29,045 nt of DNA from the NCBI GenBank assembly GCA_905221605.1, contig CAJNDS010002646.1, positions 1,164,646-1,193,690 of the forward strand. Reading direction: 5' to 3'. The notes under the pieces are model-generated. The model did not search any database. It was not told where the DNA came from and worked only from the letters and a program-made list of their open reading frames with translations. The first letter of the stretch is position 1. Each line of letters starts with the position of its first letter. The position numbers and the translations under genes are program-made. The DNA comes from Symbiodinium natans. Taxonomy: Eukaryota; Sar; Dinophyceae; Suessiales; Symbiodiniaceae. This document shows, one piece after another, positions 24,299 through 29,045 of this stretch.

Positions 24299-24388
24299 AC
24301 GCTGGCTTGGGTGTCTCGGGCGCCAAGGGCCAGCGAAGACGTCCCCGCTGCGGCCACGGAGACGGTCGAGGCGCCAGAGCCGCTGGAG
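24299..24388 (+). CDS. Candidate exon
   Basis: The plus frame TLAWVSRAPRASEDVPAAAT then ETVEAPEPLE ends at GAG|GTGCGA, a donor resembling those at 21.8-22.0 kb. The left boundary lies in CCCAAACG text with no clear acceptor. It is an acidic, Pro/Ala-rich linker-like composition. No family is recognised. Confidence 0.33.
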
Positions 24389-24399
24389 GTGCGACGGTT

Positions 24400-24446
24400 C
24401 AGGGTTTAGGGTTTAGGGTTTAGGGTTTAGGGTTTAGGGTTTAGGA
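24400..24446 (+). repeat. TTTAGGG array
   Basis: About six units ending TTTAGGAGGGC directly before a foldback arm. Confidence 0.93.
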
Positions 24447-24450
24447 GGGC

Positions 24451-24551
24451 TACTTGGAGAGTCATGGGTGCCTATAAGGGCTATTCTAGGTCAGGTGACT
24501 ATAGCTTATTTTTATGATACTGAGAACCCTACAGAAAATAGACCTTCAAGA
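24451..24551. mobile_element. Decayed foldback element, family A
   Basis: The left arm TACTTGGAGAGTCATGGGTG is followed by CCTATAAGGG. A decayed right end (GACCTTCAAGA) lies about 100 bp on. Confidence 0.55.
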
Positions 24552-24605
24552 AGGGTCGAGAGTCTGTTGGTGTAGGGTTTCGGGTCTTACGGTTCCTGAG
24601 GGTCA

Positions 24606-24724
24606 TACTTGGAGGTTCATGGGTAGTCATAAGTAGGGGTATTAGTAGGCGAGGGTAGCTGTACTTATAACCTTGCTTAGGGTACTTATAACACTACTTA
24701 TAGCTACCCATGAACCTTCAAGTA
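24606..24724. mobile_element. Foldback element, family A
   Basis: TACTTGGAGGTTCATGGGTA then GTCATAAGTAG pairs with CTACTTATAGC then TACCCATGAACCTTCAAGTA. It is 119 bp, with internal ACTTATAACCTTGCTTAGGG blocks shared with the copy at 25962. Confidence 0.88.
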
Positions 24725-24942
24725 GTCTGTTGGTGTAGGGTGGGGTGTTTGCGGTTCTGATGGGTTTTTTAGGGCTGGATTGCTGGGTAGGTGTTGCGTG
24801 CAGGGCTTAGGCCCCTTCTTATCCCCAATCCGTGTGTCAACAACACCTTGGAATTGCGACATTCAGAGCGTCAACACCTAGTCGATCGCTCAGAGTACTC
24901 AGGGTCTCGGGCTAGTCGTCCGTGACCCATCGCGCTCTGGCC

Positions 24943-25092
24943 TGCTTGAAAGCTCATGGGTAAGCAGTTAAAACTGGTGTTATAAATACCCTAAACAAGG
25001 TTATAGCTTCTAGCCCAGTTCTAACCAGTTCTCTAAACCCTAAACCCTAAACCCTAAAACCCCACAGAAAACCACCCATGAAGCTCCAAGCA
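24943..25092. mobile_element. Foldback element, family A, diverged, with telomere-like repeats inside
   Basis: The left arm TGCTTGAAAGCTCATGGGTA pairs with the right arm CCACCCATGAAGCTCCAAGCA. About four CCCTAAA units (25033-25064) lie inside near the right arm. It is 150 bp. It is the second copy, with 20275, to hold telomere-like heptamers. Confidence 0.75.
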
Positions 25093-25173
25093 CATCCCGC
25101 TCTGCTCACACCTCGGCGAAGGGCGCCTGATCCTCTTCCTGGTCATTAGTAGGGAATGAGGGAGTTGGGTATC

Positions 25174-25257
25174 TTAGGGTTTAGGGTTTAGGGTTTAGGG
25201 TTTAGGGTTTAGGGTTTAGGGTTTAGGGTTTAGGGTTTAGGGTTTAGGGTTTAGGGT
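25174..25257 (+). repeat. TTTAGGG array, 12 units
   Basis: Clean TTTAGGG units. Confidence 0.96.
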
Positions 25258-25282
25258 GTAACCCCTTGAAGGGTACATTCGG

Positions 25283-25388
25283 GTAGTTCTCTAAATTGAG
25301 CCCTTTATTTTTTGCGGGCGGGGTCCTTCTAAAACAGGTGCCCTACTATGTAGGGGACCCAAACAGGGACCCTAAATTAGAGAACTAC
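25283..25388. mobile_element. Foldback element, single copy
   Basis: GTAGTTCTCTAAATT pairs with AATTAGAGAACTAC, with a weaker inner pair (GGGGTCC against GGACCC). It is 106 bp. An open reading frame crosses it. Confidence 0.7.
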
Positions 25389-25532
25389 ATATATGGGGAA
25401 GAGGAAGTGCTCCCTCATTGCGTACTAAGAACCAGTAGCTCCTCGTCAAGGGGAAATGGTGATCGCTTTGGGGCCTCATCGTTCGACGAAGTCTTGCGGC
25501 TTGCCGACGAATTTCTCTGGGCTTCAAGATGA
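25296..25532 (+). CDS. Candidate terminal exon reading through a foldback
   Basis: The frame is open from 25296 (no ATG nearby) to TGA at 25530-25532. The first 31 codons come from the foldback element. The last part reads EVLPHCVLRTSSSSSRGNGD then RFGASSFDEVLRLADEFLWA SR, with a Ser-rich linker and an acidic amphipathic C-terminal helix. A real exon probably covers about 25390-25532. No family is recognised. Confidence 0.35.
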   Translation: MSPLFFAGGVLLKQVPYYVGDPNRDPKLENYIYGEEEVLPHCVLRTSSSSSRGNGDRFGASSFDEVLRLADEFLWASR

Positions 25533-25551
25533 GGAGAGCATGAGGTTCAGG

Positions 25552-25671
25552 TTCGAGTTTTTGGGGCCTTAAATCCTAGGAGGAATCTAGGATTTAGGGT
25601 TTTTAACGTTAAAACAACCCCCAAGTTTGAGTTTTTGGGGCCTTAGACCTAGGAGGAATCTAGGATTTGGG
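25552..25671 (+). repeat. Direct repeat pair, each with a hairpin
   Basis: Copies at 25552-25599 and 25626-25671 share GAGTTTTTGGGGCCTTA and CCTAGGAGGAATCTAGGATT. In copy 1, AAATCCTAG and CTAGGATTT form a 9-bp stem around GAGGAAT. An AACGTT-containing spacer separates the copies. Confidence 0.85.
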
Positions 25672-25767
25672 AAATGGCGCCAGGGCTTCAGGGGGTTTAG
25701 CCCTGCAAAGCCCTGAGCTGGAGGAAGCGCTTGCGCCTGCTTCGTTGGACCCAGGCGCTCTACACCC

Positions 25768-25855
25768 TCAACCCTTCAACCCTAAACCCTGAATCCTAAA
25801 CCCTGAATCCTAAACCCTAAACCCTAAAAACCTAAACCCTAAACCCTAAACCCAG
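25768..25855 (+). repeat. CCCTAAA/CCTGAAT array
   Basis: Mixed CCCTAAA, CCCTGAATCC and CCTAAAAAC units. Confidence 0.9.
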
Positions 25856-25961
25856 GCTTAGGGCTTGCGTTTCGGGCCTTGGCGGTTGTGGGGCGATTCT
25901 TGATGGTTCAGGGAGCTTGCGGGCCGGCTCGGGGGTGGGGAGCCTGATGCAAGAAGAGTTG

Positions 25962-25995
25962 ACTTGGAGGTTCATGGGTAGCTTTAAGTAGGGTT

Positions 25996-26034
<39 letters not shown>

Positions 26035-26106
26035 TAGGGTAGCCTTACTTATAACCTTACTTAGGATACTTATAACCCTACTGATAACCACCTATGAACC
26101 TCCAAG
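25962..26106. mobile_element. Foldback element, family A, with a TA microsatellite
   Basis: ACTTGGAGGTTCATGGGTAG CTTTAAGTAGGG pairs with CCCTACTGATAACCACCTAT GAACCTCCAAG. About 17 TA units (25999-26032) lie inside. Internal ACTTATAACCTTACTTAGG matches the copy at 24606. A short CCTCCAAG duplication follows the right arm. Confidence 0.85.
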
Positions 26107-26204
26107 ATCCTCCAAGCAGGTTTAGGGTGGGTGGACATTGTGAAAGACAAGGCCTGGACCCCAAGAATGCGTGACCGAAACGTTTTCTCGTTGAATTGAG
26201 TTTT

Positions 26205-26290
26205 ACCCCTAAACCTTAAACCCTAAACCCTGAACCCTAAACCCAAAACCCAAAACCCTAGCCCTAAACCCAAACCCTAAACCCCAAAGT
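26205..26290 (+). repeat. CCCTAAA degenerate array
   Basis: CCCTAAA, CCCTGAA and CCCAAAA units. Confidence 0.9.
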
Positions 26291-26362
26291 CCAAGGGATG
26301 GCAGAAGCAAGGTTCCGCCGAGAGCTGCAGGGCGATTTTTGCTCATGAATCGTTGGATTCCA

Positions 26363-26466
26363 GGGATTAGGGGTTAGGGTTCGCAGGTTTAGGGTTTAGG
26401 GTTTAGGGGTTAGGGTTCTTAGGGTTTAGGGTTTAGGGTTTAGGGTTTAGGGTTCGGGGGTTTAGG
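26363..26466 (+). repeat. TTTAGGG degenerate array
   Basis: TTTAGGG with TTAGGGG and TTCGGGG variants, opposed in orientation to the preceding array. Confidence 0.9.
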
Positions 26467-26469
26467 GTC

Positions 26470-26678
26470 TTAAGTACCCCGATGTTGGCTATAATTCTCG
26501 ATTGCGGCTGCAGGTGTGGTGGAAAGCTTTGGGGAGATGCGACGACCTGAGCACAGCTACTGGCTGCGAGGGCTTTGTGGCGTTTAGCGGTTGTATATGT
26601 GAAAGAACATAACAATGCAAAAGCACCCATGAACATACTAGAAAGATATTGAGCAAATGCCAAAAGACTTAGATGCAA
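26470..26678 (-). CDS. Candidate exon with a hydrophobic segment
   Basis: The minus frame MHLSLLAFAQYLSSMFMGAF then ALLCSFTYTTAKRHKALAAS has one likely membrane-spanning or signal-anchor stretch followed by a basic K-R-H-K flank. It then reads SCAQVVASPQSFPPHLQPQS before running into telomere-like text. The ATG start is provisional. Two other minus-strand candidates lie just upstream (26697-26828 and 26880-26992). No family is recognised. Confidence 0.33.
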
Positions 26679-26696
26679 ATCATTCTACAGCACTTT

Positions 26697-26828
26697 TTAC
26701 GGCATTGTTGATGACGTGTAAGGCGCGCGAGGAAAGACAAGTGTACGTTTTACAACCTTATCAAAAACCATACGAGAAACAAATTTGGCAGTAAGCCCGC
26801 CTCCAGAATGATAAACTTGTGCGCGCAT
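26697..26828 (-). CDS. Small minus-strand ORF, 43 codons
   Basis: ATG-to-TAA frame MRAQVYHSGGGLTAKFVSRM then VFDKVVKRTLVFPRAPYTSS TMP. The last codons overlap a possible ATGCC|GTAAAAAG donor, so it may be an exon of the same gene as its neighbours. No family is recognised. Confidence 0.28.
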   Translation of the reverse strand: MRAQVYHSGGGLTAKFVSRMVFDKVVKRTLVFPRAPYTSSTMP

Positions 26829-26879
26829 TAGTTTCTTATGTTGGAGCCTTAAACCCTAAACCTAGGTCTTAAATCCTCA

Positions 26880-26992
26880 AGACAAAGAATGAACTGCACG
26901 TGGTTCATGTCGAACAACACAGCGGTTTCGAAAAACATTGAAGCTGATGCTCCGGCAAGCAACGAGTTGAAGTACATGGAAACATGCTTGCC
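26880..26992 (-). CDS. Candidate exon with acceptor
   Basis: On the minus strand TTTTTCATTTATTTGCAG (AG at 26993-26994) is a strong pyrimidine-rich acceptor. It is followed by GKHVSMYFNSLLAGASASMF then FETAVLFDMNHVQFILCLE. The segment is hydrophobic and fits membrane-protein sequence. The unspliced frame is open from 27058 to 26849. The donor is unclear; GAG|GATTTAAG would be a non-canonical GA donor, which dinoflagellates are known to use. No family is recognised. Confidence 0.4.
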
Positions 26993-27069
26993 CTGCAAAT
27001 AAATGAAAAAGTACGTTGGTTCTGTGCCCAGAAAACTTATGGTTTCGGGAAGCTGCAAAACCTTACGGG

Positions 27070-27345
27070 AGCCTTAAAGACACTGACGAGACGCACAGGC
27101 GCTCAGCGAAAGGAAAGCCGCCCAACAAGCGAAACAAAAGCCGCCCCAACCCCGGGTAAAAAAACCCTGCAAACAACCCTAAATCATTATGCAACTTCTC
27201 TAAACCCTAAAGACCCTAAACTCAAAAAAACTAGAAACCCTCAACCCAAAACCCAAAATACCCTCAAATCCAAACGGTTCTATAAACTGAGGCCAGCCGC
27301 GCAGCCCGCGGAGCCGCCCGAGGACATCAGCTTGACAATTAGGGT
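27070..27345. other. A-rich and CCCTAAA-derived sequence
   Basis: A plus frame crosses 26984-27370, but much of it (for example SLNPKDPKLKKTRNPQPKTQ) is translated from degenerate CCCTAAA text, so it is not called. No other feature. Confidence 0.45.
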
Positions 27346-27380
27346 TGAGGGTTTAGGGTTTAGGGTTTAGGGTTTAGGGC
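27346..27380 (+). repeat. TTTAGGG array
   Basis: Five units ending TTTAGGGC next to a foldback arm. Confidence 0.93.
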
Positions 27381-27475
27381 TACTTGAAGGTTCATGGGTT
27401 TTGAGAAGTAGGGTAATTGTCATTCTAAATGGGGTTCGAACTGTAGTCCCACACTTCTAACCTACATGACTACCG
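27381..27475. mobile_element. Decayed foldback element, family A
   Basis: The left arm TACTTGAAGGTTCATGGG is intact. Internal CTAAATGGGGTTCGAACTGT parallels CTAAATGAGGTTGGAACCAG in the copy at 7817. The right arm is lost. Confidence 0.65.
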
Positions 27476-28050
27476 TGGGGTTTCGGGGTTAGGAATTTTC
27501 TGGTCTAGGAATTTATGAGTAGCTTCAGGGTTCGGGGATCACATGGCTTTTGCGGGTAGGATACCGTGCTGTGCTGCGCCAAGTGTACTAGAACTAAGGT
27601 TTGGAGTCAAGGGTTCATCTTTGGGTTTTGGTTTGGGGTTTAGGGGTAAGGTAGCTAAACTGAATCGGCTTTTGGGCGTAGATTGATACGATACTTCAGG
27701 TCCTGAAGAGAAGTGGATGCAAAGTGTACAGACAAGAGACGCTTTTGTGTTTAGGGTTTGGTTGTAGGCTAAGGGGAACATCAACATGGGCCGTGTGACA
27801 TGAGACCTACCTAAAAATGTCCCTAAACCCTCAACCCTAAATCCTAAACCCTAAACCCAGGGCTTTTCATCTACAAACAGCCTCACCCCCCCCCCTCCCC
27901 AAATATTTAAGAAGTTGCCGAGGAGCGATCGCAATTCTTGGAGGAATTGGAAGAAGCCTTCTGAGAAGGTTAGGGCTTCCACCTACCCAGGCGAGAAGAT
28001 GAATGATTGAAAGAGATTAGTGCTAATATGAATTCTTAGGTTTTTTGGAT
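27476..28050. other. Unique DNA with a small CCCTAAA block
   Basis: A minus frame (27539-27787) contains SLVCTLCIHFSSGPEVSYQS but also NPKPKPKDEPLTPN from telomere-like text, so it is not called. CCCTAAA units lie at 27821-27860. Confidence 0.4.
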
Positions 28051-28059
28051 GAATATAAT

Positions 28060-28113
28060 AAATACATATGTATATATATATACATGTTTTTAGATAGAGA
28101 GAGAGAGAGAGCG
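28060..28113 (+). repeat. TA and GA microsatellites
   Basis: TATATATATATACATG at about 28070-28086 and GAGAGAGAGAGAGAGAG at about 28097-28113. Confidence 0.9.
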
Positions 28114-28308
28114 GCCTGTCATGGGGCCTGCGTTTTGCATCGTGAGTGTTTTGCGAATGGTGCGTGCACCCAGCATACAAGTCGCGATCATGTCGTCGAA
28201 GTACCCCATGTCGACGATGTTATTTAAAGCTTTTGGTTGAAGCCAGCAAGACATACTGAGTGGGATGCGTTTCGTGAACCGAAGCGTTAAATGAACTGGA
28301 GTCCACAT
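28090..28308 (-). CDS. Possible ORF, 72 codons
   Basis: ATG-to-stop minus frame MWTPVHLTLRFTKRIPLSMS then CWLQPKALNNIVDMGYFDDM and IATCMLGARTIRKTLTMQNA. The last residues (RSLSLSI) come from the GA microsatellite. Composition is protein-like. No family is recognised. It lies directly before the AT-rich tail. Confidence 0.32.
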   Translation of the reverse strand: MWTPVHLTLRFTKRIPLSMSCWLQPKALNNIVDMGYFDDMIATCMLGARTIRKTLTMQNAGPMTGRSLSLSI

Positions 28309-28329
28309 GCCGGATGAGCGGGGGAGGAG

Positions 28330-29045
28330 GAATATTTGTTGGATCTAAACCTTAAAGATTATTCATATGAGGTTTCAGCCTAGAAAAAAATTATCGGACC
28401 CTACTCCTAGATTATTATATTTAAGATTTCCGGACCAAAATTTGCTATTTTATTCGTGGAACTTTATTTCTACAAAATCTATTCTTAAATTCTATTCGTT
28501 TAAGATTTAGGACCAAAAAAACACTTACGTCGTACTTCTAGGAGATATATATATATAATCTGATAAATATTCGGATATATTCTTTTCTGGAAAGAATAAT
28601 ATGTTATCTCTAGGAATGGATATAATATTTATGATTTTTTAGAAATTTTTAAATTTCAATCGATTCATAAATATGGAAATTAAAAAACCTTATATATAAG
28701 TTCTATCATATGTTCATAGATATTAGAAAAAATGATATTATGAAATAGGATTCATCATGAGAATAATGAAATATCAAATCTATATGAAAGATTTTATATA
28801 GAAATTTGATATATATATATATATAATTAGATTTTTTATGATTGGTTTTTGTATATATATATATATATACATAGAATAAAACTTGGATTATTAGGAGATC
28901 AATTGATTTCTATGGGAATTTTGTCGGATGGTTGATCTTATGGGTTTTTTCATATAATTCGGAAAGATGGGAGGATGGTTTTATTGTCGGGAGAAGGGGT
29001 CTTTGATTGATCATTATTTTATCATTGGAATTATGATAATTCATT
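28330..29045. other. AT-rich tail, compositional break
   Basis: GC drops sharply from about 28330 to the window end, with many TATATA runs. Its texture is organelle-like, and no telomere-like words occur in it. No recognised gene. On the plus strand the frame from 28831 to the end is open if TGA is read as tryptophan, with two TGA codons (GILSDG-TGA-SYGFFHIIRK and GVFD-TGA-SLFYHWNYDNS). It could be a plastid or mitochondrial insertion, a different replicon joined in assembly, or an AT-rich intergenic stretch. Confidence 0.5.
28910..29044 (-). CDS. Short ORF in the AT-rich tail
   Basis: The minus ATG at 29044 opens MNYHNSNDKIMINQRPLLPT then IKPSSHLSELYEKTHKINHP TKFP and stops at 28910. It may continue beyond the window if the ATG is not the start. 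It is antisense to the TGA-containing plus frame. No family is recognised. Confidence 0.15.
   Translation of the reverse strand: MNYHNSNDKIMINQRPLLPTIKPSSHLSELYEKTHKINHPTKFP

Noticed and set aside
27983-28180. ORF with YIYICIYYIHP
   Set aside because: Translation of TA and GA microsatellites.

Overview
The window looks like nuclear DNA of an alga or protist with plant-type telomere repeats, most plausibly a dinoflagellate. The pointers are pervasive TTTAGGG/CCCTAAA heptamers in both orientations, mid-range GC, almost no long open frames, short exon-like islands with donors such as GTGCGT, GTAAGT and GTGAG, and many triplet microsatellites. Green algae, cryptophytes and chromerids also have TTTAGGG telomeres, so the lineage is an inference. 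No rRNA, tRNA, CRISPR array or complete conventional gene was found.

Layout. Bases 1-11.3 kb and 23.7-27.9 kb are a mosaic of telomere-like arrays and degenerate CCCTAAA-derived sequence, broken by unique islands of about 60-200 bp. Several islands carry open frames bounded by plausible splice sites. The best recognised is an ankyrin-repeat exon at 2899-2981, with a possible second ankyrin exon at 4731-4799. In places the array itself supplies the TTTAG that could act as a 3' splice site. Bases 11.6-13.3 kb hold a long CAA/CAG array, an 88-bp hairpin-bearing tandem repeat, a 135-bp direct duplication, CCATGG-rich repeats and a 22-bp inverted repeat. Bases 14-23.6 kb are poor in telomere repeats and contain the longest frames and the best exon candidates (14.1-14.4, 14.8-15.5, 21.0-22.3 and 23.3-23.6 kb). 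The last 0.7 kb is abruptly AT-rich and may be organelle-derived DNA or an assembly join.

The clearest mobile content is a family of about 115-150 bp foldback elements whose ends read TA-CTTGGAGGTTCATGGGTAG, with about a dozen intact, decayed or solo copies. Two have telomere-like repeats inside their loops. A second family (ends TTGGGATGTTCCC) has two copies in opposite orientation, both inside telomere-like sequence. Two further single foldbacks are present.

All gene calls are tentative. A 30-codon open stretch is common by chance when six frames are read, so exon calls rest on splice context, composition and, in one case, a known motif. Transcript or protein evidence would be needed to confirm any of them.
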